A DNA stretch of 64,000 nucleotides from Thauera sp. UBA6194 (GTDB lineage: Bacteria; Pseudomonadota; Gammaproteobacteria; Burkholderiales; Rhodocyclaceae), in NCBI GenBank assembly GCA_002422685.1, contig DITC01000054.1, positions 33,445-97,444 of the forward strand. The letters run 5' to 3'. Within the stretch, counting starts at the first letter, position 1. Each line of letters starts with the position of its first letter. A program made the translations under genes and the position numbers. Under the pieces are notes generated by a model, which was not told the origin of the DNA, made no database searches, and was given only the letters and a program-made list of their open reading frames with translations. Shown in pieces: positions 1 through 11,097 of this stretch.

Positions 1-209
1 ATCGCCAGCTCACCCAGCTCGGCAGCGGTCGCGACCGCATCCTGATGGCGACCCTCTACCTGACCGACTTCTCGGATTACGACGCGATGAACGCGGTGTG
101 GGACGCCTGGATCCCGGACGGCAGCGCCCCCGCTCGGGCCTGCGTCGAGGTCGCCGGGCTGGCCGACCCCGGCTGGCGCGTCGAGATCGCGCTCAGCGCG
201 GCACGCTGA
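1..209 (+). CDS. RidA/YjgF-family protein, C-terminal end (partial)
   Basis: The reading frame is open from base 3 to a TGA at 207-209; the start lies outside the window. The visible 68 residues contain the RidA-family pattern: a strand with ILMATLYLTDF, then a segment around AMNAVWDAW, then APARACVEVAGL and a final hydrophobic strand. In RidA proteins the Arg in the PARxxVEV segment binds the carboxylate of the 2-aminoacrylate/imine substrate. Family members hydrolyse reactive enamines and imines made by PLP enzymes in the cytosol. Recognition rests only on the C-terminal half, so the subfamily cannot be set. Confidence 0.75.
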   Translation, partial: RQLTQLGSGRDRILMATLYLTDFSDYDAMNAVWDAWIPDGSAPARACVEVAGLADPGWRVEIALSAAR

Positions 210-322
210 GCCGGAGCGCCTGCGCTGCGCCCACCCCCCGGAGCGCCCGGAAAGCCGCGCCACGCCTAATCCCTGCCGCGGTTAATGTCTTGATTTTTGC
301 TGCATGGTGCACTGCGGTCCGA

Positions 323-328
323 TAGAAT
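323..328 (+). promoter_or_regulatory. Possible -10 element (TAGAAT)
   Basis: TAGAAT lies 36 bases before the ATG of the large FAD/Fe-S gene. No good -35 is found 16-18 bases upstream (a TTGATT at 290-295 is too far). The same hexamer occurs before hpt and before the MFS gene, so it may be a common -10 form in this genome. Confidence 0.3.
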
Positions 329-363
329 CGGACGTTCTCCAGCAGCCGCTTCCGGGTAGTCCA

Positions 364-3300
364 ATGAGCCAACGCCTGCGCGAAATTCCGTACAACTACA
401 CCTCGTTCTCCGATCGCGAGATCGTGATCCGCCTGCTCGGCGCCGACGCCTGGGCAGCGCTGGACGAGCTGCGCGGCGAGCGCATCACCGGCCGCTCGGC
501 GCGCATGCTGTACGAGGTGCTCGGCGACATCTGGGTGGTGCGGCGCAACCCCTATCTCGAAGACGACCTGCTCGGCTCGCGCGAACGCCGCGAGGCGCTC
601 ATCGGCGCGCTCGACCACCGCCTCAACGAGGTCGAGAAGCGCCGCCAGGGCAACGACCGGGTGGCGCTGCTGATCGCCCGTGCGCGCGAGGCCGTGTCCG
701 ACTTCGAGCGCTGGTTCGACGACACCGCGCGCCGGCGCACGACGGTGCTCAAGGCGCTGGCGAAACACACCCGCCGCGACAATATCTGCTTCGACGGCCA
801 CGCCCGCGTCTCGCACGTCACCGACGCCACCGACTGGCGGGTCGAGTACCCCTTCCTGGTGCTCTACCCCGACACCGAAGAAGAGATGGCACCGCTGGTG
901 CGCGAGTGCATCACGCTCGGGCTGACCATCATCCCGCGCGGCGGCGGCACCGGCTACACCGGCGGCGCCGTGCCGCTGGACGCGAGCTCGGTGGTGATCA
1001 ACACCGAAAAGCTGATCTCGATCGGTGCGGTCGAACCCATCGCCCTGCCGGGCATCGACGGCCCGATGGCCGAGCCCTACCCCACCATCCGCACCGGCGC
1101 CGGCGTCGTCACCGAGCGCGTGTCCGAAGCCGCCGCCCTCGCCGGGCGCGTGTTCGCGGTCGACCCGACCTCGGCGAGCGCCTCGTGCGTCGGAGGCAAC
1201 ATCGCCATGAACGCCGGCGGCAAAAAAGCCGTGCTGTGGGGCACCGCGCTCGACAATCTGGCGTGGTGGAAGATGGTCACGCCCGACGGCAACTGGCTCG
1301 AGGTCGACCGCCTCGACCACAACTTCGGCAAGATCCACGAGCAGGAAACCGTCCGCTTCCGCCTGCGCCGCTTCGACGGCCTCAGCTACAAGCCGCTCGG
1401 CGAGGAGACCCTGTCCATGCCGGGCGCGGCCTGCCGCAAGGTCGGCCTGGGCAAGGACGTGACCGACAAGTTCCTCGGCGGCGTGCCGGGCGTGCAGAAG
1501 GAAGGCACCGACGGCCTGATCGTCGCCGCGCGCTGGGTGCTGCACAAGATGCCGCCGGTCACGCGCACGGTGTGTCTGGAGTTCTTCGGCCAGGTGCGCG
1601 AGGCGGTGCCGGCGATCGTCGAGATCACCGACTTCTTCAAGCCGGGCGGTGCCGGCCACGCCGCGGGCGTGAAGCTCGCCGGCCTCGAGCACCTCGACGA
1701 GCGCTACGTCAAGGCAGTGGGCTACGCCACCAAGGCCAAGCGCCACGGCCGCCCGAAGATGGTGCTGATCGGCGACATCGTCGGCCACGACGAGGACGCG
1801 GTCATGAAGGCCGCCTCCGAGGTGGTGCGCATGACCAACGCGCGCGGCTCGGAGGGCTTCATCGCGGTGAGCCCCGAGCAACGCAAGCGCTTCTGGCTCG
1901 AGCGTTCGCGCACCGCGGCGATCTCGCGCCACACCAACGCGTTCAAGATCAACGAGGACGTGGTCATCCCGCTGCCGCGCATGGGCGAATACTGCGACGG
2001 CATCGAACGCATCAACATCGAGCTTTCGCTGCAGAACAAGATCGCGCTGTGCGACCGGCTCGCGGAGTTCCTGCAGGGCGAGCTGCCGCTCGACGTCAAG
2101 GACGTCGAGGTCGACCGCGACACCCTGCTCTCCGACCACCGCGCCCAGGCGCTCGAGCAGGTCAGCGAAGTCCGTCGGCGCTGGCAGTGGCTGCTCGACA
2201 ACCTCGATCTGCCGCTCGCCGAGGCCGAGGCGCAGTTCGACGACTACGGCATCCGCGCTGGCGAGCTGAGCAACCGCACCGCCAACCCGGTGCTCTTCCA
2301 CCGCCTGCAGGACTACTCGATCCGGGTGTCGTGGAAGGAAGAGCTGCGCCCGCAGCTCGAGCTGATCTTCGACGGTGCGCTGTTCGCGCGCATCATCGCG
2401 CACATCGGCGAGATCCACGCCGAGGTCCTGCGCGGCCGTGTCTTCGTCGCGCTGCACATGCACGCCGGCGACGGCAACGTGCATACAAACCTGCCGGTCA
2501 ACTCCGACCACTACGAGATGCTGCAGACCGCCAACCGCGCGGTCGACCGCATCATGGCGCTGGCGCGCAGCCTGGACGGCGTGATCTCGGGCGAGCACGG
2601 CATCGGCATCACCAAGATCGACTACCTGACCGACGCGGAGATGGCCAATTTCTGGGCCTACAAGGAAAAGGTCGACCCGGAGGGCCGCTTCAACCGCGGC
2701 AAGCTGATGCGCAACGGCCCGATCAAGGGCACGCTCGAGAACGCCTACACCCCCAGCTTCAACCTGATGGGCCACGAGTCCATCATCATGGAGCAGACCG
2801 ACGTCGGCGAAATCGCCCACGACATCAAGGACTGCCTGCGCTGCGGCAAGTGCAAGCCGGTGTGCTCGACCCACGTGCCGCGCGCCAACCTGCTGTACAG
2901 CCCGCGCAACAAGATCCTGTCCACCTCGCTGCTGATCGAGGCCTTCCTGTACGAGGAGCAGACCCGGCGCGGCGTATCGCTCGCGCACTGGGCCGAGTTC
3001 GAGGACGTGGCCGACCACTGCACGATCTGCCACAAGTGCGAGAAGCCCTGCCCGGTGGACATCGACTTCGGCGACGTCACGGTGAAGATGCGCAACCTGC
3101 TGCGCAAGCAGGGCAAGAAGTCCTTCAACCCCGGCAAGGCCGCGGCGATGGCCTTCCTGACCATCAAGGACCCGACCACGATCAAGGCGATGCGCACCGG
3201 CATGATCGCGTGGGGCTACAAGGCGCAGCGCTTCGGCTACGAGATGGGCAGGAAGTTCGGCCTGATCCAGCCGCAGGTCAAGGCGCCGCCGGCCACGCTC

Positions 3301-4257
3301 GGCAAGGCGCCGCTGGTTTCGCCCACCGTGCGGGCCCAGGTGATCCACTTCATCAACAAGCCCATGCCCGGCAACCTGCCCAAGCGCACCAGCCGCGCGC
3401 TGCTCGATATCGAGGACGACAAGGTCATCCCGGTGATCCGCGATCCGCACAAGGCCAATGGCGATTCGGAGGCGGTGTTCTACTTCCCGGGCTGCGGTTC
3501 CGAGCGCCTGTTCAGCCAGGTCGGGCTGGCCACCCAGGCCATGCTCTACCACGTCGGCGCACAGACCGTGCTGCCGCCGGGCTACCTGTGCTGCGGCTAC
3601 CCGCAGACCGCCGCCGGCGAAGAGGACAAGGGGCAGAAGATCACCACCGACAACCGCGTGCTCTTCCACCGCGTCGCCAACACGCTGAACTACCTCGACA
3701 TCAAGACCGTGATCGTGTCCTGCGGCACCTGCATGGATCAGCTGCAGAAGTACGAATTCGAGAAGATCTTCCCCGGCTGCCGCCTGCTCGACATCCACGA
3801 GTACCTGATGGAGAAGGGCGTCAGGCTCGAGGGCGCGCAGGGCGTGAAGTACATGTACCACGAGCCCTGCCACACGCCGATGAAGGTGCATTCGGGCATC
3901 AAGGTGGCCAACGAGCTGATGGGCACGCGCGTCGATCTGTCCGACCGCTGCTGCGGCGAGTCGGGCACGCTGGCCGTGGCGCGCCCGGACATCTCCACCC
4001 AGGTGCGCTTTCGCAAGCAGGAAGAGATCGAGAAGGGCGCCGCCCTGCTGCGCGAGGACGCGCCGAACGCGAAGATCAAGATGCTGACCTCGTGCCCGAG
4101 CTGCCTGCAGGGCATGGCCCGCTACGCCGACGACGCCGGCGGCATCGAGCCCGACTACATCGTGGTCGAGCTGGCCAGGCACCTGCTCGGCGAGAACTGG
4201 CTGCCGGACTACGTCGCCAGGGCCAACAGCGGCGGCATCGAGCGCGTGCTGCTGTAA
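364..4257 (+). CDS. DUF3683-type FAD/FMN oxidoreductase fused to Fe-S and CCG domains
   Basis: A 1297-residue protein that probably oxidises a 2-hydroxyacid (D-lactate or glycolate type) and passes electrons through iron-sulfur centres. Order of parts: an N-terminal DUF3683-like region (about 1-160); a GlcD-type FAD-binding domain with [13 protein letters not shown] near 185-200; an FAD-oxidase C domain with the [12 protein letters not shown] motif and ISGEHGIG; two 4Fe-4S clusters beginning at C824 (CLRCGKC) and C886 (CTICHKC); and two CCG motifs at about 1076 and 1196, as in heterodisulfide-reductase B and GlcF-like subunits. The fusion therefore joins what are GlcD and GlcF subunits elsewhere. 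I chose the ATG at 364 because homology to the DUF3683 region begins there; an in-frame ATG at 304 would add 20 residues without motifs. The substrate is not determined by sequence. Confidence 0.85.
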   Translation: MSQRLREIPYNYTSFSDREIVIRLLGADAWAALDELRGERITGRSARMLYEVLGDIWVVRRNPYLEDDLLGSRERREALIGALDHRLNEVEKRRQGNDRVALLIARAREAVSDFERWFDDTARRRTTVLKALAKHTRRDNICFDGHARVSHVTDATDWRVEYPFLVLYPDTEEEMAPLVRECITLGLTIIPRGGGTGYTGGAVPLDASSVVINTEKLISIGAVEPIALPGIDGPMAEPYPTIRTGAGVVTERVSEAAALAGRVFAVDPTSASASCVGGNIAMNAGGKKAVLWGTALDNLAWWKMVTPDGNWLEVDRLDHNFGKIHEQETVRFRLRRFDGLSYKPLGEETLSMPGAACRKVGLGKDVTDKFLGGVPGVQKEGTDGLIVAARWVLHKMPPVTRTVCLEFFGQVREAVPAIVEITDFFKPGGAGHAAGVKLAGLEHLDERYVKAVGYATKAKRHGRPKMVLIGDIVGHDEDAVMKAASEVVRMTNARGSEGFIAVSPEQRKRFWLERSRTAAISRHTNAFKINEDVVIPLPRMGEYCDGIERINIELSLQNKIALCDRLAEFLQGELPLDVKDVEVDRDTLLSDHRAQALEQVSEVRRRWQWLLDNLDLPLAEAEAQFDDYGIRAGELSNRTANPVLFHRLQDYSIRVSWKEELRPQLELIFDGALFARIIAHIGEIHAEVLRGRVFVALHMHAGDGNVHTNLPVNSDHYEMLQTANRAVDRIMALARSLDGVISGEHGIGITKIDYLTDAEMANFWAYKEKVDPEGRFNRGKLMRNGPIKGTLENAYTPSFNLMGHESIIMEQTDVGEIAHDIKDCLRCGKCKPVCSTHVPRANLLYSPRNKILSTSLLIEAFLYEEQTRRGVSLAHWAEFEDVADHCTICHKCEKPCPVDIDFGDVTVKMRNLLRKQGKKSFNPGKAAAMAFLTIKDPTTIKAMRTGMIAWGYKAQRFGYEMGRKFGLIQPQVKAPPATLGKAPLVSPTVRAQVIHFINKPMPGNLPKRTSRALLDIEDDKVIPVIRDPHKANGDSEAVFYFPGCGSERLFSQVGLATQAMLYHVGAQTVLPPGYLCCGYPQTAAGEEDKGQKITTDNRVLFHRVANTLNYLDIKTVIVSCGTCMDQLQKYEFEKIFPGCRLLDIHEYLMEKGVRLEGAQGVKYMYHEPCHTPMKVHSGIKVANELMGTRVDLSDRCCGESGTLAVARPDISTQVRFRKQEEIEKGAALLREDAPNAKIKMLTSCPSCLQGMARYADDAGGIEPDYIVVELARHLLGENWLPDYVARANSGGIERVLL

Positions 4258-4276
4258 GGGGCGGCCAGCCGGCGGT

Positions 4277-4350
4277 GTAGCCGCGAGGCTTGCCGCGAGG
4301 TGAGGGCGAGGCTTGCCGCCTCGGGACCACTCGTCCATCATCGGGGCTAC
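4277..4350. repeat. REP-like palindromic intergenic element
   Basis: The element starts with GTAGCC (4277-4282) and ends with GGCTAC (4345-4350). Inside are two copies of the 14-mer GCGAGGCTTGCCGC (4283-4296 and 4306-4319), and the second copy forms a CGAGGC/GCCTCG hairpin (4307-4312 with 4318-4323). The end sequence CATCGGGGCTACC recurs at 35569-35581 downstream of trxC. This looks like a dispersed intergenic palindrome of the REP kind. It separates the FAD/Fe-S gene from the betaine transporter operon and may also act as an mRNA 3' end. Confidence 0.4.
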
Positions 4351-4410
4351 CCGCCCGGACACGATGGTGGGCGGCCGCCCGGCGGTCGTCGGCCAACTCA
4401 GGAGACCTCG

Positions 4411-5457
4411 ATGAGCCCGACCAGGATGCTCGGCGCCGCCCTGTTGTGCGCGTCACTGTTCGCTTCGCCCCTCACGCCGCTCTCTGCGGCCCGCGCCCAG
4501 CAGCCGGCACCAAGCTGCGAGCTTGCCCACCCGGTGGTGTTCGCCGGGCTGGACTACGACTCCAACGCCTTTCACACCGAGGTCGCGCGCTTCATCCTCG
4601 AGCACGGCTACGGCTGCGCCACCGACAGCCTGCCCGGCGCGCTCGTGCCGCTGCACAACGGCATGCGGCGCGGCGAGGTACATGTGGTGATGGAGGTGTG
4701 GAAGTCGAACACCCCCGAGAGCTGGCGCGAAGGCCTGGCCGAAGGCAGCCTGGTCGAGGTGGGCACCAACTTTCCCGACGCGAGCGAAGGCTGGTACGTG
4801 CCCCGCTATCTGATCGAGGGCGAAGACGCGCCCGCCGCCGGGCTGCGCTCGGTGGCCGATCTGCCGAAGTTCAAGGACGTGTTCCGCGACCCGGAAGAGC
4901 CCGCCAAGGGGCGCTTTCTCAACTGCATCGCCGGCTGGCACTGCGAGGCGGTCAACACCAAGAAGCTTTACGCCTACGGGCTGAGCGCGCATTTCACCAA
5001 CTTCCGCCCCGGCACCGGCGCGGCGCTCAACGCGGCGGTGGAGTCGGCCTTCAAGCGCAAGCGCGCGGTGCTGTTCTACCACTGGGGGCCGACCTGGCTG
5101 CTCGGCAAGCTCGGCGACCAGGCGGTCAAGCTCGAAGAGCCGCCCTTCGACGCCGCGACCTGGAAGGCGCTGCTCGAGCTCGAAGACCCCACCCAGGCCA
5201 CCGCGGCAACCGATTTTCCGGTGGTCGAGGTGGTGATCGGCGCCAACGCCGAGTTCATCCGCAGCGCCCCGACCCTGGCCGCCTTCCTCGCCGCCTACCA
5301 GACCACCAGCGCCCAGGTTTCCGCCGCGCTGGCCTGGATGCAGGACAATGACGCGCGCGCCGACGCGGCCGCCCGCCACTTCCTCAGCACTCAGGACGCG
5401 GTATGGACGCAGTGGGTGCCGCCCGCCGTCGCAGCGCGGGTGAAGGCCGCGCTCTGA
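4411..5457 (+). CDS. Glycine betaine/choline-type ABC transporter substrate-binding protein
   Basis: 348 residues. A Sec signal peptide of about 30 residues (basic start MSPTR, hydrophobic core, end ARAQ) sends it to the periplasm. The mature part resembles the ProX/OpuAC fold: VVFAGLDYDSNAFHTEVA begins the first lobe, and conserved Trp and Tyr residues (MEVWKSN, FYHWGPTW) are of the kind that form the aromatic cage for quaternary amines. AGGAGA precedes the ATG at 4411. It is the first gene of a proX-proW-proV operon, 22 bases before the permease gene. In other bacteria this system imports compatible solutes under osmotic stress. The exact substrate (betaine, choline, carnitine or a related amine) cannot be set. 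Confidence 0.85.
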   Translation: MSPTRMLGAALLCASLFASPLTPLSAARAQQPAPSCELAHPVVFAGLDYDSNAFHTEVARFILEHGYGCATDSLPGALVPLHNGMRRGEVHVVMEVWKSNTPESWREGLAEGSLVEVGTNFPDASEGWYVPRYLIEGEDAPAAGLRSVADLPKFKDVFRDPEEPAKGRFLNCIAGWHCEAVNTKKLYAYGLSAHFTNFRPGTGAALNAAVESAFKRKRAVLFYHWGPTWLLGKLGDQAVKLEEPPFDAATWKALLELEDPTQATAATDFPVVEVVIGANAEFIRSAPTLAAFLAAYQTTSAQVSAALAWMQDNDARADAAARHFLSTQDAVWTQWVPPAVAARVKAAL

Positions 5458-5479
5458 GCGCGCCCGGCGAGCCGCAGCG

Positions 5480-6334
5480 ATGGAGATCTTCCCCGACTGG
5501 CGCACGCCCCTGCGCAAGGGCGCGAACGCCTCGATCGACTGGCTGATCATCAATTTCGGCGACCAGTTCGAGGCCTTCGCCAACAGCCTGCTCGGCGTGC
5601 TGCTGCTGATCGAGCGCGTGCTGCGCGGCGCGCCACCGTGGGCGATCCTGCTCGTCACCGCGCTGTTGGCCCTGGCCGTGAGCCGGCGCTGGCGTTTCGC
5701 GCTCGGCGCCAGCGCCGGCATGTGGCTGGTGGGTGCGCTCGGGCAGTGGGACCAGGCCATGCAGACGCTGGCCCTGGTGCTGGTGTCGGTCGGCGTCTCG
5801 GTGCTCCTCGGCCTGCCGCTCGGCATCTGGTGCGCGCGTTCGCCCTGGGTGCGGCGGCTGGTTTCGCCGGTGCTCGACCTCATGCAGACCATCCCGAGCT
5901 TCGTGTATCTGATCCCGGCAGCGATGCTGTTCGGCCTGGGCAAGGTGCCCGCCATCCTCGCCACCGTGATCTACGCCGCCCCGCCGCTGGTGCGCCTGAC
6001 CGAGCTCGGCATCAGCCAGGTGAGCCGAGAGGCCATGGAGGCGGGCCGCGCCTTCGGTGCCACGCGCTGGCAGCTGCTCACCGGCGTGCAGATTCCGCTC
6101 TCGCTGCCCTCGATCATGCAGGGCATCAACCAGACGACGATGATGGCGCTGGCGATGGTGGTGATCGCCTCGATGATCGGCGCGCGTGGCGTGGGCGAGA
6201 CCGTGCTGCTCGGCCTGCAGCGCAACGACGCCGGCGAGGGTCTGGTCGGCGGGCTGGTGATCGTGGTACTCGCGATCGTGCTCGACCGCATCATGCAGGC
6301 CGGCGGCGCGCGCCTGCAGCGTGGCGGAACCTGA
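5480..6334 (+). CDS. Betaine-type ABC transporter permease
   Basis: 284 residues, inner-membrane protein of the ProW/OpuAB family. Two hydrophobic segments near the N terminus are followed by the conserved permease core: TLALVLVSVGVSVLLGLPLG, the LDLMQTIPSFVYLIP segment typical of this family, and the EAA loop around EAMEAGRAFGATRWQLL, which docks on the ATPase. The end FVVIASMIGARGVG-like segment (MVVIASMIGARGVGE) is also diagnostic. It follows the binding-protein gene and its stop is immediately before the start of the ATPase gene, so the three genes are very likely translated as one operon. Confidence 0.88.
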   Translation: MEIFPDWRTPLRKGANASIDWLIINFGDQFEAFANSLLGVLLLIERVLRGAPPWAILLVTALLALAVSRRWRFALGASAGMWLVGALGQWDQAMQTLALVLVSVGVSVLLGLPLGIWCARSPWVRRLVSPVLDLMQTIPSFVYLIPAAMLFGLGKVPAILATVIYAAPPLVRLTELGISQVSREAMEAGRAFGATRWQLLTGVQIPLSLPSIMQGINQTTMMALAMVVIASMIGARGVGETVLLGLQRNDAGEGLVGGLVIVVLAIVLDRIMQAGGARLQRGGT

Positions 6335-6338
6335 AGCC

Positions 6339-7361
<1,023 letters not shown>

Positions 7362-7377
7362 GCGCCCGGACGCGCGC

Positions 7378-8160
7378 TCAGTCTTCGGCCGGGTCGCGCG
7401 GCCGCATGCGCCGCCACAGCTCGGGCAGAGCCTCGGCCGCGCACATGCGCAGACGATGATCCACCAGCGCGCTGACCGGCGTGTCACCGGGATTGATCTC
7501 GACGGTCGGAATGCCGCACTGCGCCGCCCACACCACCGGCCCGGCGATATAGGGAAAGACGCTGCTCGTGCCGACCGAGAGCACCACGTCCACGCCCTCG
7601 GCGAGCACGGCCTCGAGCCGCTCGAGCGCGCGCGTCGGCAGCGCCTCGCCGAAGAGCACCACCTCGGGGCGCATGATGCCGCCGCACTGCGGACACTCGG
7701 GCGGAATCTGCAGACCGTCGTAGTCCAGCACCTTGCGGCCGTGATGACAGTCCATGCACTGCAGGCGATGCACCGTGCCATGGATCTCGATCACGTTGTG
7801 CGAACCGGCGGCGCGATGCAGGCCGTCGACGTTCTGCGTCAGCACGCACACCATGGCCTTTTCCTGCTCGAGCGCGGCGATGATGCGGTGCGCGGCGTTG
7901 GGCCCCGCGCCGCGGCAGCTGGCCTCGATCTCGGCGATGTAGCGCCAGGCGATGTCGGGCCGGCTATCCATCATTGCGCCCGACAGGGCCTCTTCGATGC
8001 TCAGGCCCTCGCTGGTCAGGCGGTCGTGGTAGAGGCCGCCGATGCCGCGGTAGGTCGGCAGTCCGGAGTCGACCGAGATCCCCGCCCCGGTGACGAACAG
8101 GATGCGTTGCGCCCGTGCGAGCACCCCCGCGACCGCGTCGAGCACACCGGACTGGCTCAT
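7378..8160 (-). CDS. cobB: SIR2-family NAD-dependent protein deacylase
   Basis: 260 residues. Removes acyl groups from lysines using NAD+. Visible motifs: GAGIS (residues 25-29) and the Rossmann loop, TQNVDGLH (109-115), catalytic His127 in EIHGTVHRLQC, and a zinc site made of two Cys pairs (CMDC and CPQC). The ATG at 8160 lies 13 bases after the preceding stop; an upstream in-frame ATG at 8217 would overlap that gene and is less likely. It ends convergently with proV, only 16 bases away. Which acyl group it prefers cannot be read from the sequence. Confidence 0.88.
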   Translation of the reverse strand: MSQSGVLDAVAGVLARAQRILFVTGAGISVDSGLPTYRGIGGLYHDRLTSEGLSIEEALSGAMMDSRPDIAWRYIAEIEASCRGAGPNAAHRIIAALEQEKAMVCVLTQNVDGLHRAAGSHNVIEIHGTVHRLQCMDCHHGRKVLDYDGLQIPPECPQCGGIMRPEVVLFGEALPTRALERLEAVLAEGVDVVLSVGTSSVFPYIAGPVVWAAQCGIPTVEINPGDTPVSALVDHRLRMCAAEALPELWRRMRPRDPAED

Positions 8161-8173
8161 GCGTGCCGCGTGC

Positions 8174-8860
8174 TCAGCGGCGCTCGAGCACGGCGGCGCG
8201 TGCGTCGGGGTCGTCACCGTCGGTCAGCGCGATGAAGCGGCTGCGATGCTCCTCGAAGCGCTCGACCACCGCGGAGCGCTCGCGCAGCTTGGCCGCGATC
8301 ACCGACGACTGCGCCGCGATCTCGCTGTCGAGCACGCGAATGTCCGACTCCAGGCTGGCCGCGAGCTCGCTTTGTTCGGTGTGTGTCGCCTCTTCGATCA
8401 GTGCGCGCTGACGCGCGATGAGCTCGCTCTCGCGCTCGCGCAGCGCCCGGATGCTCTGATCGAGCTCGCGCAGTTCGCGGTCGCGACGGTTGTCGAGATC
8501 GGCGAGATTGCGGTAGGTCTCGACCAAGGCCTGATCCATGCGCAGCTGCTGCAGACGCGCGGCCTCTTCGGCGCGGCGCTGGCGCTCGAGCGCCCTGCGC
8601 TGCGCGATCTCTTCGGGCGTCAGCGGCGCGGCAACCGTGCGCCGCACCACGCCCGAGGGGCTCATCTCGCGATAGGCACGCCCGTAGCACGCGGCCGGCA
8701 GGATGTCGCCACATACCGGGCGTCCGCCGACATCGCAGCAATAGATGGTGCGCTGCGACTGCGCGCGCGCATCGGTGCCCGCGAGGGTGAGCGCGAGACC
8801 GAGCGCCGCCAGGAAAACGCCCGCAGCGGCGTGGCGCGCGTCAGTGCGACGAGATTCCAT
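8174..8860 (-). CDS. Exported coiled-coil protein with DUF4124-like start
   Basis: 228 residues, function unknown. A signal peptide (about 1-33, ending DARA) is followed by a short Cys-rich segment ([14 protein letters not shown]) that resembles the DUF4124 pattern of exported proteins. From about residue 80 to 215 the protein is a long charged helix rich in Glu, Arg, Leu and Ala, predicted to form a coiled coil. The gene lies between pyrE and cobB and its first 20 bases overlap the end of pyrE, which suggests co-transcription. I expect a periplasmic structural or scaffold role but have no direct evidence. Confidence 0.7.
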   Translation of the reverse strand: MESRRTDARHAAAGVFLAALGLALTLAGTDARAQSQRTIYCCDVGGRPVCGDILPAACYGRAYREMSPSGVVRRTVAAPLTPEEIAQRRALERQRRAEEAARLQQLRMDQALVETYRNLADLDNRRDRELRELDQSIRALRERESELIARQRALIEEATHTEQSELAASLESDIRVLDSEIAAQSSVIAAKLRERSAVVERFEEHRSRFIALTDGDDPDARAAVLERR

Positions 8861-9503
8861 ACTGCTCCCGATAGGCCTTGACCGCCTCGAGGTTGGCCGC
8901 CAGCTCGGGGCTGTCGGCGAGGTAGCCGATCAGGTCCTCCAGCGAGGCGACCGCGATTACCGGGATGCCGAAGCTCTCCTTGACCTCCTGCACCGCCGAC
9001 AGCGCGCCCTTGCCGCGCTCCATGCGATCGAGCGCGATGACCACGCCCGCCGGCGTGGCGCCCGCGGCACGGATCAGCTCGACCGACTCGCGCACCGAGG
9101 TGCCGGCCGAGATCACGTCGTCGAGGATCAGCACGCGCCCCTCGAGCGGCGCGCCGATCAGCGTGCCGCCCTCGCCGTGGTCCTTGGCTTCCTTGCGGTT
9201 GAAGGCGAAGGGCAGGTCGACGCCGTCCTCGGCGAGACGGATCGCGGTGCCGGCCACCAGCGGGATGCCCTTGTAGGCCGGGCCGAACAGCATGTCGCAG
9301 GCCACGCCCGAGGCGCGGATGGTGCGCGCGTAATAGCCGCACAGCTCGCGGAACGAGGCGCCGTCGTCGAACAGCCCGGCGTTGAAGAAGTACGGCGAGT
9401 TGCGCCCCGCCTTGGTGACGAAGGCGCCGAAGCGCAATACACCCTTGCGGCAGGCGAGGGCGATGAAATCCCGGCTAAAATCCACGGCTTTCTGGGCTGC
9501 CAA
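8841..9503 (-). CDS. pyrE: Orotate phosphoribosyltransferase
   Basis: 220 residues, usual length. Converts orotate and PRPP to OMP, the fifth step of UMP synthesis. The PRPP-binding motif [13 protein letters not shown] is intact, and [10 protein letters not shown] and [13 protein letters not shown] are the characteristic PyrE flexible loop and substrate-site segments. Divergent from the exonuclease III gene, with 23 bases between the two starts. The downstream coiled-coil gene overlaps it, a pairing that has no obvious metabolic meaning. Confidence 0.95.
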   Translation of the reverse strand: MAAQKAVDFSRDFIALACRKGVLRFGAFVTKAGRNSPYFFNAGLFDDGASFRELCGYYARTIRASGVACDMLFGPAYKGIPLVAGTAIRLAEDGVDLPFAFNRKEAKDHGEGGTLIGAPLEGRVLILDDVISAGTSVRESVELIRAAGATPAGVVIALDRMERGKGALSAVQEVKESFGIPVIAVASLEDLIGYLADSPELAANLEAVKAYREQYGISSH

Positions 9504-9526
9504 GCAGCTTGAATTGGAGGCCGTCC

Positions 9527-10309
9527 ATGTTACGCATCATCTCCCTCAACCTCAACGGCATCCGCTCGGCCTGCCGCAAGGGTCTGCTCGACTGGCTGCC
9601 GGCGCAGAACGCGGATTTCGTCTGCGTGCAGGAGCTCAAGGCCCAGGCCGCCGACCTCGACGACGCGATGCACGCGCCGGCCGGCATGAAGGGCTGGTTC
9701 CACCACGCCGAGAAGAAGGGCTACAGCGGCGTCGGCATCTACGCCCGGCGCGAACCCGACCGTGTCGTGGAAGGCCTGGGCATCGCCGACATCGACGCCG
9801 AGGGGCGCTTCCTGCAGCTCGACTTCGGCAAGCTGTCGGTGATCTCGCTCTATCTGCCCTCCGGGTCGAGCTCGGAAGAGCGCCAGCAGGTGAAGTTCGA
9901 CTTCATGGACCGCTTCCTGCCGCACATGGACATGCTCTACCAGAGCGGCCAGGAGGTCGTGGTGTGCGGCGACTGGAACATCGCCCACCGCGAGGCCGAC
10001 CTGAAGAACTGGAAGTCGAACCAGAAGAACTCCGGCTTCCTGCCCGAGGAGCGCGCGTGGTTGAGCAGGCTGTTCGACGAGCAGGGCTGGATCGACGTCT
10101 ATCGCCGCCTGCATCCGGAGGCCACCGACGCCTGCTACACATGGTGGTCGAACCGCGGCCAGGCGTGGGCGAAGAACGTGGGCTGGCGGCTGGACTACCA
10201 GATCGCCACGCCGGGGCTGGCTACGAGCGCGCGCGCGGCGGCGGTATACAAGGAACAGCGCTTCTCCGACCACGCCCCGCTGACGGTGGATTACGACTGG
10301 CAGCCGTGA
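9527..10309 (+). CDS. Exonuclease III family AP endonuclease
   Basis: 260 residues. Repairs abasic sites in DNA and trims 3' ends. Motifs in order: LNLNGIRSA (metal/DNA contact), QELKAQ (catalytic Glu), [23 protein letters not shown] (Asp/Asn pair), and the C-terminal RLDYQIAT and SDHAPLT (Asp-His pair). ATG 9527 is preceded by GGAGG at 9516-9520; a TTG six codons upstream is in frame but poorly supported. Members of this shorter group are often called XthA or ExoA; paralogues are common in betaproteobacteria, so I leave the symbol blank. Confidence 0.9.
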   Translation: MLRIISLNLNGIRSACRKGLLDWLPAQNADFVCVQELKAQAADLDDAMHAPAGMKGWFHHAEKKGYSGVGIYARREPDRVVEGLGIADIDAEGRFLQLDFGKLSVISLYLPSGSSSEERQQVKFDFMDRFLPHMDMLYQSGQEVVVCGDWNIAHREADLKNWKSNQKNSGFLPEERAWLSRLFDEQGWIDVYRRLHPEATDACYTWWSNRGQAWAKNVGWRLDYQIATPGLATSARAAAVYKEQRFSDHAPLTVDYDWQP

Positions 10310-10334
10310 AGCGCGTCGCCGGCGCACGCCGGAG

Positions 10335-11000
10335 TCAGCGCTCCCAGGCGCAGCCTTGCAGGGTCTCGCCGCCCTTGAGGGTGAGCACCGCCTTCCAGCC
10401 GGTCATGGTGCCGCCGTCGGCGAGACGGCAGATGCCCGGCGTGACCTCCAGGGCCGTTCCCGCCCCCGCGATACGGTGCGTGGCGCCGTCACTCACGATC
10501 GCGCCATAGAGCACGCGCTCCTCGGGCGCTCCGGCCCGCGCCACGCTGAGCGTGCCACCCGCGGCCACGGCCTCCCACTCCGACTGCAGGCCGACCGCGC
10601 GCCAAGCCTCCTCATTCTCGACCTCGCCCAGGCAGCGTGCGCGCGTGCGCGCGAAGTTGATGCCCGAAACCTCGAGCAGGCCGCCGCGTTCGACCCCGTA
10701 AAACTCCACGTAGAGATTGCTCCCCGGGGCGAGGCCAAAATCCTTCAGGGCACCGAACACGGCTTCGCCTTCCGATACGTCGTCCAGATTGACGAAGCTG
10801 CGGTCCCGACACGGCGTCATGAAGAAGCGCCCCTCGTGCATCAGCACCAGCCCCTTGCCGATCTTCGGCTCTGCGGGCCGCTCGAGAGCGGGCTGGGGCT
10901 CGGGTGGCTGGGGGTGCTGGTCGTGCTGGGCAAGGACGGGCGCCGCCGCGGCGATCATGCCAAGGCCGAGCAGCAGACGAGAGAGATAGCTTGAAGTCAT
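10335..11000 (-). CDS. Exported protein, possibly COG3650-like
   Basis: 221 residues. It has a signal peptide (MTSSYLSR..., ending VLAQ at about residue 25), a Pro/Gln/His-rich linker, then a globular domain with MTPCRDRSFVNLDD, LYVEFYG and a C-terminal part with paired Cys residues (PGICRL and LQGCAW). The pattern of a short stretch describing a response to a pentapeptide-like MTPC motif recalls the COG3650 lipoprotein-like family, but this is weak. The upstream in-frame extension to 11183 lacks coding character. It is the last gene of the divergent operon facing nosZ, 97 bases after the SUMF1-like gene. Confidence 0.65.
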   Translation of the reverse strand: MTSSYLSRLLLGLGMIAAAAPVLAQHDQHPQPPEPQPALERPAEPKIGKGLVLMHEGRFFMTPCRDRSFVNLDDVSEGEAVFGALKDFGLAPGSNLYVEFYGVERGGLLEVSGINFARTRARCLGEVENEEAWRAVGLQSEWEAVAAGGTLSVARAGAPEERVLYGAIVSDGATHRIAGAGTALEVTPGICRLADGGTMTGWKAVLTLKGGETLQGCAWER

Positions 11001-11097
11001 GAACACTTTCCATTGAACAGACAGCCGCCATTCGACGGCCGAGATTGGCGTTGGGATTGCAGCTGCGCCTGCTCGCGGCCTGCGCGCAGGCCAGCCC

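Noticed and set aside
193..4362. Very long antisense ORF over the FAD/Fe-S gene
   Set aside because: High-GC shadow of a strongly supported gene; composition is His/Arg/Ala-rich with no domains.
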